NCBI GenBank assembly: GCA_029379385.1
Contig: CM055607.1
Location: forward strand, 36,019,235 to 36,083,234
Length of the DNA stretch: 64,000 bases
DNA from: Quillaja saponaria
Lineage: Eukaryota > Streptophyta > Magnoliopsida > Fabales > Quillajaceae
Reading direction: 5' to 3'
The translations under genes were made by a program, and so were the position numbers. The notes under the pieces were generated by a model. It searched no databases and was not told the DNA's origin. It saw only the letters and a program-made list of their open reading frames with translations. Positions 50,101 through 63,123 of this stretch are shown in pieces (position 1 is the stretch's first letter; each line of letters starts with the position of its first letter).

Positions 50101-51044
50101 AGTATAGAGGATGTGGAGAAACGCTTCAATCAACTTTCAATTGAAGAACGGGGGAAATTTGATGAGGAAACTCTTGTGAATGTGAATAACATAAAAAAGC
50201 AAAGCATGACAAGCCAGAGGCCTAACAGTTTTCGCAATGAGTACATAGTGGTATGGTCAATTTTCTATAATTGTTTTGACTGTATTTAAACTTGTTAGAT
50301 TCCAGCATGCAAGATGGGAATGCTGACTTGTTCTAGTGCTAACTTGAACCATTGACTATTATAATTTCTCACTTCTATGATGATTTTCACTTGAATGCAT
50401 TTTTCTTTCACTAAGTCATCATTGTATATCTCATATGTTAAGAAGTATTCTTCCTTCTGCTACTGTTCTTCAAGTTTAGACCTACTTGCCATGGTTGGAG
50501 TTTTGCCGATGCCCCCTTCCCCAAGCAGGAAAAAGAAGAGCTTGAAATTATTTTCATTTTCCCTTGGCCTGGTAAAATTTGAATTTAAGACTTCGCCTTG
50601 GAACCTCTGTTTAACATAAGAATTAAGATAGTAGAAGAGGATACCATTTAATATAGCTGGAAATTTGCTGGGCTTTGGAGCAGTGGGAAGAGAAACGTAA
50701 TCTGGCTGCAGAGTTTTTCCACTTCATTCTCTGACATTTCTCACTCTGATATTTCAGATAACAATATTGGTAGCTGCTGAAGGAGTACATAAGGTTCCTG
50801 CTATCAATGGTAGTGGAGATTTGAAGGAAGCCTTGCAAAAGCTTGGATCAATTCCCTCAAGCAAATTATTAGTAAGATTAACAAAAAAAATACTATCACT
50901 CAATTTGTAGATTTTATGATTTTAGAATCTAAAATCTTGACACTCTTTCAGGCGGTTGAGGTGTTGTGGACCCCCCAGAATGAGAATGACACTCTGTCAG
51001 AACGCGAACTACTTGAAGATTACCCACTCTTGCGGCCTTTGTAA
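47188..51044 (+). CDS. Chloroplast DUF1517 membrane protein
   Basis: 402 aa in six exons: 47188-47865, 48416-48518, 49199-49254, 50086-50250, 50758-50871, 50952-51044, all in frame. The N-terminus (about 1-60) looks like a chloroplast transit peptide. A hydrophobic segment lies near 97-110 (AIAAVLLGLLLMY), a Ser/Gly/Tyr-rich low-complexity stretch near 119-176, and a second membrane segment near 187-207 (FLILVGFAAFILVSG). The DUF1517 C-terminal half has conserved blocks LLRHPDYCISGYSS, QLSIEERGKFDEETLVN, EYIVVTILVAAEGVHK and LSERELLEDYPLLRPL. From memory the Arabidopsis homolog is At1g54520, near XRN4 and RBD1. The molecular function is unknown, though cyanobacterial relatives place it in thylakoid-containing organisms. 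Confidence 0.9.
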
Positions 51045-53020
51045 TGATATGTGGCAGTTACCTTGTATGTGTGTGTATGTGCTTTGAGATGTATGAGCTG
51101 AACTGGTTACTTTCTAACGGGCCCATTTGTATAGTGAATATTGTTCAAGTCAAACAAAATAATACTTGTTAAAGCATGATATACTTGCTTTTCCTTAATC
51201 TGCAAACTTAGCTTGTATAATTACTTCAGAATGAATAGCTGTAATGCATTTCAGTAATAAAGGTGCATCATAATGTTAGGTTAGCTGTTTACGCTCATGG
51301 CACCAATTGTACAAAATACTGTGGTCAATTTCTAGGAACTATGTTATGCAGAGAACTACATCATTGTTTTGAGTTGGATGTTTCTTTATAAATTCTCCAA
51401 GTCGAGCTTGTACAAGTTTTTTTTGAGTAGGTGGCAATTGCTTTCTTTTGTTATGATGGCAACAGAAGGCAAGGCCACAAAGTTGTGTGCAACAGGAGCT
51501 TTATCATTAGCTTAAAGTTAATAGGAGACATAATCATTTCTAAGCTGGAAAGATTCTTATATAAATAAAAATAGATTGATTTAGAGGATATGGGTGATCT
51601 TTGAATTATTTCAGATATTCTAGGTTGCTATGCATATAACTGAGTTGAAGGGCTGTGTATTATAACGTTAGAGTAAAACTGTTGATACTAGACTTGGATT
51701 CTAGCAGACCTATTTTCTACTTTTGGCTGCAGAGGTTCCAGATTTTTCTCTATTCTGGTAAGAATGAACTCTGCCTGCTTGATTGTTTGTTGTACATCAA
51801 TTGGGGGAATGAGAAGGACAGCAGAGGATTTGCATTACATTAGTCTCTTATGTTCCCATGAATTTCTCTCCTTATTCTCTTTCTCTCTCGTTTTTCTTTG
51901 TGGTATTGGCCTTCAGGGGAAGAGAAAGAAGGAAAGTTGATGCTTCAATTGATAACGATAAGCTAAAGGTGTTGCTCTATAGGCATGTAAATGGATGGAA
52001 CTCGTGCTCACCATCTCTATCATGCGTGCTCTGAGTTCAACATGGGAAATGTGGTTTTTCAAGAAAACATTGGTGGAAAGTATATTAAAAAGTAATATGT
52101 CCACTTTGGTGTCAAAATCTCTCAATTTTCTTTTAGAATACACTTGGAAAAGACATCATAAGTTGATACTGCCATCACAAAATAATAACTAACCAATGTT
52201 AAATCGTATTATTATTAGTATTTAGTTGTGAATACATAGTAAGAGATAATTTTTCTTTATAAACAATTCAATCTTGATAAAGTGGAGATTTAATAGACAA
52301 AAAAGATTTTCTCATTAAAATAATTGAACACTTCTCAATGGATTAAATTTGTCTAATTCTTTCTTAGTCTGTCCGAATGAGGTCTAGTACTAAGTAGACC
52401 ATTCCATAATGAATGGAAATTCTGGTCATGTGGTATTCCATAAAATAATAAACAGCATGCATACAATTCTTTGGTGCGCCATTCAACGTAATTCATCTTT
52501 TCTGTGCCCAATTACTTCATTTTCTTTTGAAAAAAAGAAATCTATATGATTGACGGCCAACAAAGAAACAGCGGTAAAGCAAAAGTTAGAGAATTCCAGT
52601 CATTGGCCAGCCACTTCTATATCAGTTGGTATATTTTAACGTCAAAGAGTGACGTACATGGAGATTGAACACCAAGCTGTGACCAACTTCATAACCAAAC
52701 CATGGCACTAAAGACTCGAGATTCAAAAGCTTTATATTCATTAAGCAAAGGCCTATTGGTTGCTCCAATGGAAATTCAACAAAATCACTACATCTAATTT
52801 GGCTAACAAGTCGTAAATTTTTTTGAACATCCTCCCCCAAAACCTTAATTTTTCTCATCAAATTACTTTGTGTATAATGTATACAAAGGGAACTGTTTGG
52901 AACAGATTGAGGATAAATTGTTATTGCCCCAGAAAAATAAAAGGGTGGAATCGGGAATTAGAGAGACTCCATAAATGGATAAAATATCTAAGAGAAAATT
53001 CTGAAGAAGGCCTTGCAGTT
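51045..53020. other. Convergent 3' regions of DUF1517 and WNK genes, no gene seen
   Basis: The two flanking genes converge here, so both 3' UTRs should lie at the edges. The middle is AT-rich. Open frames of 60-80 codons appear on both strands, but none shows a family motif or splice-linked continuation. Confidence 0.6.
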
Positions 53021-56000
53021 TTATACATGTACAGCGTCAACTGGCAGGGAAACTGTCCTATGAATAGAGTTTGGAAGCAATGACCCTGTGTAAAAGCTTT
53101 TTGCAATGACCACACCTTCTGCACCAGGGGTCTCCATCTCCTGGCAACCTCGGACCCATTGCATTTCCAAATTTGGGCAGCTCTTATTGACATGATCATG
53201 GTAATTGGAACCAAAATTCTGTTCATATGCAGAACACTTTAAGGAAATCTCACAGTTATCTCCTTGTAATGAGTTTGTCATTGACAGTGACAAATCTCCA
53301 TCTTTCGGTTTGTGATTCTTGCTGACATTATATGGACTTTTTTCCCTAAGTCTCAGTTGCTGATCCTGAAGTTCCCTCACCTCTATTTGGTACTTTGCTT
53401 TGGGCCATCTCAGTTCCTGTTGGATTTCATTCTTATGGTCATCCTCAACATTATGGTAAAATGAAGGGATTGCAGAAAATGAATGTGTTCTTGAGAAATT
53501 TAGAATAGAATTTCCTGCATTGTGTGCAAAATTGATTTTCATACTGTCCTGAGCAGATATTGATTGGTCTAGTTGTTCATATTCTTCATCAGAATGGCTC
53601 TGTCCAGACCCCAATGAACTAAGTTCGCAACTTTCATGCTGACCCCAAATCTCCTGATAATGCAAGCAGTCTAATTGGCTTGATACATTTGGGGCACTGT
53701 CTGTAACCTGATGCTCAGACTCTCCAGATTGGAAAGTGATCTCCTCAAATCGGCCATGCATTGATGCACATCCAAGTCTACAGCATTGCAAAAACGGCAA
53801 GTTCTTGGCACCTGGAATTTTTGACAGAAAATCAATGAGGGAACCGCTAGAAGTACGGTTGGAAGAACAATTCTGACAGTAATTTAGATTTGCAAAGCCG
53901 GGTGTTTCCTCAATTCCTGGTCCTTTTCTCCATTCAGGTACCAAAGAAGCAATTTCCCCATCAATCATATCTGCTATTCCGGTTACATCCTGATCAGTAA
54001 TATCAAGTTCTGCGACCATTTCAGTTGCCACACTCAATGCTGTATCTGTCTCAATGTCAAATGGGAAATAGATGTTTCGGATACGGCCTGCAAAACAATT
54101 AAATAACACTCGTAAGTTTGATTCCACTAGGAAAGTAATGGATACAAATTAACAAAAGAATAATGTGATATTCCAACCTTCTTTATCTGCAATTCTTAGT
54201 CTCAAAAATATGCCACCATCATCTTTCCTCTTGCCTTTAATACATATGTCAACATCATCTGAGTGTTCGTCATCATGGTACTCAAAAAGTTCAATTCCAC
54301 TTGGTTCCATCTCAACTTGATGAGAACCCCATTCTGCCAGATCTTCATACCCATAACCATTTAAGTATTCATTGCTGAAACTACTATAACTTCGATTAAG
54401 TTCAAGGAGTGGCTGCCTGATGAGAGGGGCAAAGTCATCTAATTCTCTGCAATCCACTGATCTCAAATTATATTCACAATCATCAGCTTTGAGAAAAGGG
54501 TCATTTAAAAGCTCCCTTGCTGAGAGCCTTAGAGAAACAGTTGCCAAGCATTTCTCCACAAACTGACGCACTTCTGGGTCTTTCACTTTGTATAAAGAAT
54601 CTGGTTTTTTCCCCTGAAGATACAAGATGTTAATGGTTTCTAGCTACTCCATAAAAACTTTAATTGGGGAAGAGAAAGAGTTATCTTACAGAAATAACTT
54701 TCTTGTAGATCTGTGCTGGATGAGTGCATTCGCTGTATGGATACTCAAAAGTGACCATTTCCAATATGCACATTCCAAATGAATAAATGTCAACCAATTC
54801 ATTGTAAGCCTCTTCATAAACTTCTGGAGCCATGAATTCAGGCGTCCCTGTGAAAATAAAACCACATAACACCTTAAAGTCCCAACAAATCTGCCATTTT
54901 TGCTAAAGGCAAAAACTGCAAAAGGCCATTCCATGTAGTTTATTGTCTTACTGTTAGATAAAAGGTCACAATCAAAGTTCACTGGGGCTATAGTTGGACG
55001 AATTCAAGCTCTATGGTCATATATGAATCAATATTTTAAAGGAAACGAGAATCACTTGAACTTACCAACACAATTAACAGCATGAGATTTCCGGAGAATT
55101 GCAGCTAGGCCAAGATCACCAATCTTCACTTCCCCATGATTGCCATTGACAAAGATATTATCACATTTGAGATCTCTATGAATCACAGGTGGGTCATGGC
55201 TATGAAGATAGAAAAGCCCTCTCAGGATCTGCCTACACCAATGCTTTACCGCTCTGATGTTGACTCTCTTATGCTTTAGCCTATACCTATAGATAATCAA
55301 AGAAAGCAGAAAAAAACCCACAGAAAAAATTCAGAGAGAACTCACACACAAAATGAAAACTCTACAGAACAAGTATTATGAAGGAAGGAAAATTTGGGAG
55401 GTCAAGAGACATACTGTCTCAAAGTGCCAGAAGTGAACATTTCTGTCACAAAATTGATATTCCTATTTGCAGTGTCAACCCAAGAAGTGTAAAATTTCAT
55501 AATGTTCTTGTGCTTCAATGTTTTCAGGAGATGAATTTCACAGTAAAGTCTCTCAAGATCTTCAGGGCTTTGCAGGAAATCATATAGTTTGACTTGGTTC
55601 CAAGCAACTTCAATCCCTTCATATTCGTCAAATGCTCTATAGCTACATCCATTAAGGACCCAAATCGTCAAACAATTGACAAAAATATCAAATGACCATT
55701 TCTTAAAAGTCACAGAAGAGATAAAATTCAAAAGAAATCTGAACTTGATACGCAAAATTATTAGCTAGGAGACCAAATCTATCAAATGTTCATTTCTGCA
55801 AAACAATTGACAAATTTATTAAATGCCCATTTCCAAAAAGTCATACAAAGACGTAGAAAAGCTCAAATTCAAAAGAAATCTGAACTGGGTAACCAAAATT
55901 ATTAGAAGGAAGACCAAAATTCTTCGAATTTCTTAAAAAATAATCAAAGTACAGGAGTTTGAATTCATACACTATCTTTGAAGCTCCTTTGCCAAGGATT

Positions 56001-56166
56001 TCGTTATACTGCAATAAACAAAGCAATAAGTAAACAATCCAATTCAGGGAAATGGGAAAGAGAGAGAGAGGAAAAGGGGAAGAGGGCTTACTCTGCCATA
56101 TCTTCCAGTTGGATCAACTTCCACAAACTCAGAGTGATCTGGTTCAAGATGTACGAGACCATTCAT
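53021..56166 (-). CDS. WNK1: WNK (with no lysine) kinase, WNK1/WNK9-type
   Basis: Ser/Thr kinase, 740 aa, from exons 56092-56166, 55971-56008, 55415-55642, 55066-55286, 54690-54847, 54178-54613, 53021-54087. The WNK hallmark is visible: the ATP-binding lysine is in subdomain I (GKGASK, Lys36), and the usual VAxK position in subdomain II is VAWN. The catalytic loop is HRDLKCDN (Asp152), the Mg motif is DLG (Asp171), and APE is at 194-196. After the kinase domain comes [15 protein letters not shown], the conserved OSR1-C-terminal-like block. The C-terminus SLPVDAVHV resembles Arabidopsis WNK1 (SLPVDAVDM). Arabidopsis WNK1 (about 700 aa) phosphorylates the clock protein APRR3; WNK9 is the paralog. 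Which of the two this corresponds to cannot be decided here. The ATG begins MNGLVHLEP, as in WNK1 (MNGL). Confidence 0.93.
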
Positions 56167-59100
56167 TCTCCAATTTCTCTATTCTTTCCTTAGATTTCTC
56201 CTACGACCTTCCCCTTTTGTTCTGACACACTTAAAAGAAACCGAAAGAGAGAGGTATAATTTATTTCACACACAAAAAAAAAAAAAAAAAACTTTCTCCA
56301 ACCATTGGGAGAGAGAAAGAGAAGTACTTAAAGTTGTCAAATATTGCAGAAAATAAAGTTGAGGTAGAAGTTAATCAGGAAGGCAAAAGTTTGCATCTTT
56401 GCCACATTTTTTGATGGGATACAAACAGAACCACCTACCCCACGAGGCAACGACGGAACGTGACAACTAGAGAGTGAAATAGAGAAAGAGATTAGGAGAA
56501 GAGGTCTCCGTCTTCTGTAAACTCATTGTAGCAGGTCTGCAAGTACAAGTGTAAAATAAGTAACAAAAAATACGTTCCAAGATTTTCTTCTCAAATTGTC
56601 AAATCTGAACTACTTGTCATTGTTAATAATATAAAAAAAAATTATATAAATGTTTTTTTATTCCTTAAATTGAAATCATAAAAATAAAATCACCATAATA
56701 ACATAAATTATCAATCTTTAACTACGTGAAAATGGTCCAATATTGCAAAACCAAGAAAAAAAAAATTTGGATTGTCTCCTACTCCTGAAGAAGCAGCCAC
56801 AATAATCTCTTTCTGAAATATGTCTAATTTTTTAATACAAAAATTTTGTATTTTTTTTCACTTAAAGGTCCTCTTATTCCAAACATGAGAGAATTCAAAT
56901 CCTCCTTAACCACCCAATCAATTTAAGATGAATTTTCACTTTATTTTTTAAAATTTAAAACTTGATTTGATTTACGGTTTCATTAAAAATTAATTGGTTA
57001 AATTGATTCAATTGAAATAGATAATATCAAAGTGATTTTAGGGCATAAAATTTTTAATTCCTTAAATATCCTTATGAGTATACTATATATAAAAAATATA
57101 CTCTTAATATTTCTTTTCATTCATATTATTTTATATTTTGATTCATAAAATTGAGAAGAATTAGGAAAAAAATAATAATAGTAAAAAAGGGAAATAAATG
57201 AAGGATGAAATAAATTAATAGTATATTTAAGCATAATATTTTAATACTATAAAAACTCATAAGAGTATTTAAGAAAATTAAAAATTTATGGCTTAAAATA
57301 TTTTTATATGTAATATAGATAGATAAATATGTTAAACTCTATAATATATATTTTTATTTGATAGATTAAAAAGGGTATTATTTTATTTTGAAATGTTTTA
57401 TTTACTAAATATTAATTACCACAAAAAAGCCTAGCTAGTTAGATCTAATACTGACCATACAAAATCAATTAACCTAAATAAATATAGGTAGGTTTGGTTT
57501 AGTTTGGTTGTAATGCTTTCGGGTAAATGTGAAATTCGATTTCAAATAATCTCACCTTTAGAAACTAAGCAAGACAATGGCATATTTAAATTCCTACGAT
57601 TAAATTCCTCAACTTGATGATCAAATTAATGTTATGTTTCACAACCATTTATGTTCCTCAAGAGCCAACAAAGTGAGCTAAAACTTATTTCCCACATGTT
57701 TGAGCTTGGAAGTTAGGGCACAATTCTACAATCTCACACAGTACACTAGTATATATACACCAATGTTTCTTTAAATCAAAAGCATACATTTCTGAGACAG
57801 CTTTGGAATTAGGATTAATGGTATATGATTGGGTGCCTCAACAGTCAACACAGCTTGGACAAATCCATGAGATCTGCATCTTATAGATATATAAGTTGAA
57901 AACTAATATAATAATGCAATATTTGATCACCCATCCAATATTACAAGTAGAATTTTGAAGTCTCTTTCTTATTTTTATTTATTTATTCATAACAAAGTCA
58001 TTTTGAAGCTTTAATCCATTATATTTATTCATAAAAGATTAATGTATTAATGGATATTTATAACAAGTGCACTCGTAAAGATAATATAGATAAAAAATTT
58101 ATAGTTCTTAGTCATGATTTTAATATTATTTAATTTTTAATTATTGTTTTTAATGACTATTTATATTTATTACACATTGATAAACATTGTAAGAATACCA
58201 GCTTAAAAAACCCATACTTAATTATGGGTTGGATAATTGGTGCCGATGTTGTGGATGCCACCTCAGATGATTAACTAATTTGCCAATTAGAACCTTCAAA
58301 TATTTAGCTGGTAAAATTTGGTTTCTAGTGATATTTATTTATAATTTTCTATTTTGAACAATTTCCTTTTCGTGTCATTGAATGGCTGCTCTTTTGGAGT
58401 GGATGTTTATTTAATTTAATTAATAATTTTATCATTTCTCACTTCCTAGTTTGACTAGTTGTCTATGATTCCGTGAGCGCCGTACAATAAGAGTAAAAAG
58501 CATGACTCCATATTAAATTAAGATCATTATATATAAATCAAGAATCCAAAAGCCAAACAAATATTAGAACAAAATAAAGCAAAAAAAAAAAAAAAAAGGA
58601 AAGTAAAAAATAGCTGAGAACGTCAAAAAACTATCTAAGAATATGTAATAAAATGAAGTAGTTGATGTAGATGGTAATTCTGGGATCAAGCCCTAAGTAT
58701 CAGTAAGGGTTGTAACTAGGAATGAGAAAGTAAATTAGGCATGTGGTGGTGTTTGGAGGTTAGGGTACACCCATGGATAATAAGACACACCCCTCCGCAT
58801 GTACACACCTAGATATATGTGGGATCCTAAGCTTTCTTCTTCACCCAAATTCTTAGTTGTTTTTAATATTATCATCATCTTTATCTCTAAAATATATAGA
58901 TATTTTAAACAAGGTCTATCCTAAATATCACTTATTTTTGCCTCATTTAAGAAATCAGAGAAAATTTCTAAATAATATAATTTAGGGAATTATTATTTCA
59001 CTTAGAACTTAATTTTAATTATATTGTTTTACAAAATCCACTTGAAAAGTATCTGTCCTATTTTTATTTCTTAAAAGAAAAGAAAAAGGAATGGAAAAAC

Positions 59101-61250
59101 AATTAATTAACATAGTTGTCAGTTGTCACTAATTTGTATCCAAAAAACTAGAGCTAATTATTACGTACTGCCATGCACTTGTTTGTTTAGCTTCTATTCA
59201 GGCTTAGGGCACAATCTCATGTTGCATGTATATAGAAAACCCATTATAACACGTAAACTCATGCATTGATGCTGAAAGCCTTGTCTGCTACCCATTTACA
59301 TGTCTTTTTGTGTTTGTTAATCTTAAAAGAGGTCTTCCCCATTTGTTTTGCCTGTAGATAACTATACAACTAGGGTCCCCAAAAAGTTAGGTCATATAGC
59401 TTTGCTTAATTTTAAACTTGAAAATTACTTCTTTTTTGATGTAGAATGAATAATAATTTTCATTTTTTTTTAGATTTTGCGGAACGGGAATAAAACCTCA
59501 GTAAGTATTCTAACAATTTGAATTATAGTATATTAATGTGTAAATATATGTGATTATTAATTTTCATTTATTAATAAAATTAAAGTTATAAGTAAAGATA
59601 ATAATTTACCATAATAACAGAGTAAAAGATAACTTGCGTGTTTAAAACCCATTTGCATATAGAATTGAATTACAAAGTTACTTAAATAGGTTATTATATT
59701 TTCAAAGTAACCATCCTAAATACGAAATTTTAAGTTAAAAAAGTTGGGCACTTGGGCTAGCAGCTGGCTTCCTTTTAAAGGTTGCTTCTACTCTTTCCTT
59801 ATATATATTTATAGATTTTTGGTTAATAAATATGATTTTAAAAGTTAAAATTTTGTAAAAATAATAATTTATACAATAAATAACACTGAAATCATAATCA
59901 ATTACCATTATATTATAAACTTTATATTTATAAAATTTAACAAATATTCTTTAAACACTCGTTCAAAAAATCATATATCTATTAGTACAGTAAAATTTGA
60001 CGAGCAATCTTTCTTATTAATTAGCTATCTACGTACGTACCAATATTTGATAAGGATGAACAAACTTCTTCAATTTTTAAAATGCATTTTATAATTGTCT
60101 TGAATGGTGGCTGGCTTATTGATTCTCCAAAAAGCTACTTTAAAATCATTGAATATTTTCAAAATGATAGAATTGAAGTACCTTTCGCTATAATCAATAT
60201 ATAATTAAGAAAAAGCTATTTTTAGTGGAGGAATTCAACATTTTCTCCTAATTGGTTGTGAACTAAAAATAAGCCATAAAGCTTACAATTAATGCACCCT
60301 TTTTATTCCATATGCATGCATAGTGTTCAAAGAGTACATAATTTCCTTCCTTCATCTTAAAATGAAAAAAAAATAAATAAAAAAATTTTGAGCTTTTTAG
60401 CATTCTAATTTTGGAAAACTATTGGGTTTCTCAATTGGATAAATACTTTGTAAACTAAACCATCCAACTATGGATTTCCATTGAGGGTAATACTATGTGG
60501 TTAGGTGATAAAGTATTTTTGCACTAGTATACTTTAAATTAAAACATCAAATTTTACCGTCACCAAAATTTTAGGAAAGATAAACTTTACTTTTTGTATA
60601 TAAATTGTTATAATTAATGTCATTTCATTGAAACAAGGAATTTAGCAAAAAGGAAGTGGAGCTACTTCCCAATTATTCACCAATCGATGACTCAATTATG
60701 ATATTCATACCCAATGATTTGAACGGTATTACTTGTATAAATTTTTCCCATTTGTGGTACACAATGTACAGGCCCACTTATCATCATGCTAACCCAAAAG
60801 AAATAACATTAAATCTGAGAGGAGCCACATACATATCTTGGCCCAGCTTCTTGACAGGGGCAATAGTAGCCCCGTTAGGCCCAATTATAATCTTGCATAA
60901 CCAATTGGTATGGGTCCATAATTATTCATTCAGAAGACGAAAATATACACCAGAGCCCAAGACAGTAACCACACATGTTCGAATAGTTGTTGGTTCCAGG
61001 CCTCTGTTAAAATTCTTTTTCATTTTATTTGGGTCCTTTGTAGGTCCATTTAGCGTATAGTCTTTTATGTTCTTTTTCTCTTTTTCTTTTTTTGCTTTTA
61101 CAAGCCGTATTTTCAAATTTGACAAACCCCGGCTTATTTGGTTGGCTCTTTTTCATCATCGAAATAAATTTACATACATACTACTAGCAACGGGTTGGGC
61201 TTAAAAAAATAAAATAAATAATCAACAAATGCTATTTAAAAAATTGAGAG
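56167..61250. other. AT-rich gene-poor region upstream of the WNK gene
   Basis: The first few hundred bases hold the WNK 5' UTR and promoter, with poly-A and GA-rich runs near 56058-56290. Beyond that I see only AT-rich sequence with short homopolymers (for example poly-A near 58581-58597). A 134-codon open frame at 60656-61060 has no motif and includes TGGGCC-type elements, so it reads as non-coding. No RNA gene was recognised. Confidence 0.55.
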
Positions 61251-61489
61251 TGTTAATGTTGGATTTGTCTGAGCTGGAGAGCTGATCTCCTCCATGTGTC
61301 CGAGCTGGAGACCTGCAGGGTGGTCCTGGAGACCTATCAGCACTCCGAAGCTCAAGTCAGTATCTAGAGAGATAAGGAGAGAGCTAAGGTATAAAGAGAC
61401 TTAACCTCTTTTCATAGTGTGAGAGCTTGTATTTGTAGGGCCTTTGGTGGGCCTATGCTTATTGGGCTTTGTTAATGTTTGTATTAACA
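61251..61489 (-). repeat. 3' LTR of the TRIM-like element
   Basis: About 239 bp, bounded by TGTTAAT and ATTAACA. Relative to its partner it carries a tandem duplication of about 30 bp near its left end (GAGCTGGA-containing unit repeated). It is the 3' LTR because the element reads on the minus strand. Confidence 0.8.
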
Positions 61490-62462
61490 CAAGTTCTCCC
61501 AAAAACAAGTTCGAGAAATGAAGTGACTCGGACTTGAAGTCAACTAAGGGCAAAACCAATGCTAATTGAGATGATGAACATGTAATAATATGCTTTCTGA
61601 ATATACAATAATATGTCAAAGATATAGTTGCATTGTAATTATCATTTTTATCCTGCTACAAAGTGCAAGATGTAGGCGAGGTGAATTATTGGTCCACTAT
61701 ACCTTAAGACACCCATTATTTTGTCAAGTGAGTGACTGGGTCATTTTTGTGATAGTCTTATAATTATGGTATTTTTAGGCGACCCTACCCTTTATTTTCA
61801 AGACTTGGAATATTTTTGTTGTTGATGAGCATGTAATTCAACAATTAAGCAAACATAAATTAAGCTGAACATTCAATTCTAGCAGATTTGCATGAAGATA
61901 TAAAATTGACAAGAGTTTCTATAAGAATATAGAAGTTTGCAAGCAATTTGTATAAAATTTATAAATTTTTTAGGCCATTTAAAGAATTTTAGGGCCTATA
62001 TGCAATTTTCCAGAATTACTTTGGTCAATTATATGATAATATAAAAGCCTGTGGACTACTGTGCAATTAATTTGAATCATTTATGTAAATAATATAAATG
62101 ATAAGGCATATTTGATAAATATGAAAAGATATGTGGTAATTATGTAAATTTATAAAAATTTGGATCATTTATGTAATTTTAAAAATATTTGGCCCCAATG
62201 TGAAATATGGTTAAATTAAAGGTTCAAAATTATAATTATTTAAATATTTGAGCTAATTGTATAAATATATAAAATATATGGGTCATTACCATAATATATA
62301 TGAAGTATAGGGACCAGATAGCAAAATATATAACCTGGGCTTTGTTTGGATTTGGGCCGACATGGTGGGCTTTGTTTGTCAGCCCGAGTTGAAGATTTGC
62401 ACTTTTATTGGGCTGGGCTCTTGGTGGGCTGAGTTGGGAGACACATGTGACATTCCCAAAGT

Positions 62463-62838
62463 TGGCGACCTGACGGAGTGCCGCCGCTTGTAGTCGCGCG
62501 TGGGGGGGCATGCATGATTCGGCGAGCTACCGGTTTGGACGGGACGACCCGTGAGGTCAGCAGCTTCAATTCGGGTGGTCGCCTGAGTTCTCAAGTCACC
62601 GTAATTGGCCCGAAAATTGATTGGAAGTGCAGCTCGCCATGCACCCAATATGGCGACCTTGAGGAGTGCCGTCCCTTGCGGCCGCGCGTGGAGGCACGTG
62701 CATGATCTGGAGAGCTACCGGTTTGGACTGGACGACCCATGAGGTCGGCAGCTTCGGTTTGAATGGTCGCCCGAGTTCTCAGGTAGCCGGAATTGGCCTG
62801 AAAATTGATTAGAAGAGCAGCTCGCCTAATGATTGGAG
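62463..62838. repeat. Internal 188 bp tandem repeat of the TRIM-like element
   Basis: Two units starting TGGCGACCTGACGGAGTGCC (62463) and TGGCGACCTTGAGGAGTGCC (62651), about 188 bp each, are much more GC-rich than the flanks. Minus-strand translation of both units shows a related about 55-residue pattern (AADL.GRPVQTGSSP), but no complete open gene spans them. Confidence 0.78.
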
Positions 62839-62902
62839 ACTTGGAGAGCTGCGTGGAGGTTAGGAAATTCAAATCATATGAATTTCCCACAGACGGCGCC
62901 AA

Positions 62903-63123
62903 TGTTAATGTTGGATTTGTCCGAGCTGGATACCTGCAGTGGTCCTGGAAACCTATCAGCACTCCGAAGCTCAAGTTAGTATCTAGAGAGATAAGGGGAG
63001 AGCTAAGGTGTAGAGAGACTTAATCTCTTTTCATAGTGTGAGAGCTTGTATTTGTAGGGCCTTGACTTAGTGGGCATTTGATGGGCCTTGGCTTATTGGG
63101 CTTTGTTAATGTTTGTATTAACA
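62903..63123 (-). repeat. 5' LTR of the TRIM-like element
   Basis: About 221 bp, bounded by TGTTAATG and ATTAACA, followed on the minus strand by the primer-binding site. It carries a short insertion of about 17 bp (near 63062-63078) absent from the other LTR. Confidence 0.8.

Larger units (their letters stand above)
61251..63123 (-). mobile_element. Small non-autonomous LTR retrotransposon (TRIM-like)
   Basis: Two direct repeats, 61251-61489 and 62903-63123, both start TGTTAATG and end ATTAACA, the usual TG...CA inverted ends of LTRs. On the minus strand, the sequence just inside the right LTR is TGGCGCCGTCTGTGGGA (62884-62901), a primer-binding site whose TGGCGCCGT matches the 3' end of plant tRNA-Asp. 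A purine-rich tract GGGAGAA (about 61493-61506, minus strand) precedes the other LTR. The flanks are GAGAG and AAGAG, a target-site duplication with one difference. The internal 1.4 kb has no gag or pol, so the element is non-autonomous. The LTRs differ by indels of about 30 and 17 bp and by substitutions, so the insertion is not recent. Confidence 0.82.

Noticed and set aside
60656..61060. 134-codon open frame on the plus strand
   Set aside because: No family motif, irregular composition and no splice-linked continuation; it crosses TGGGCC-rich promoter-like sequence.
62236..62974. Overlapping minus-strand open frames in the TRIM interior, possibly a gag remnant
   Set aside because: The apparent similarity between frames is just the 188 bp tandem repeat translated twice; no zinc knuckle or other gag or pol motif is visible.
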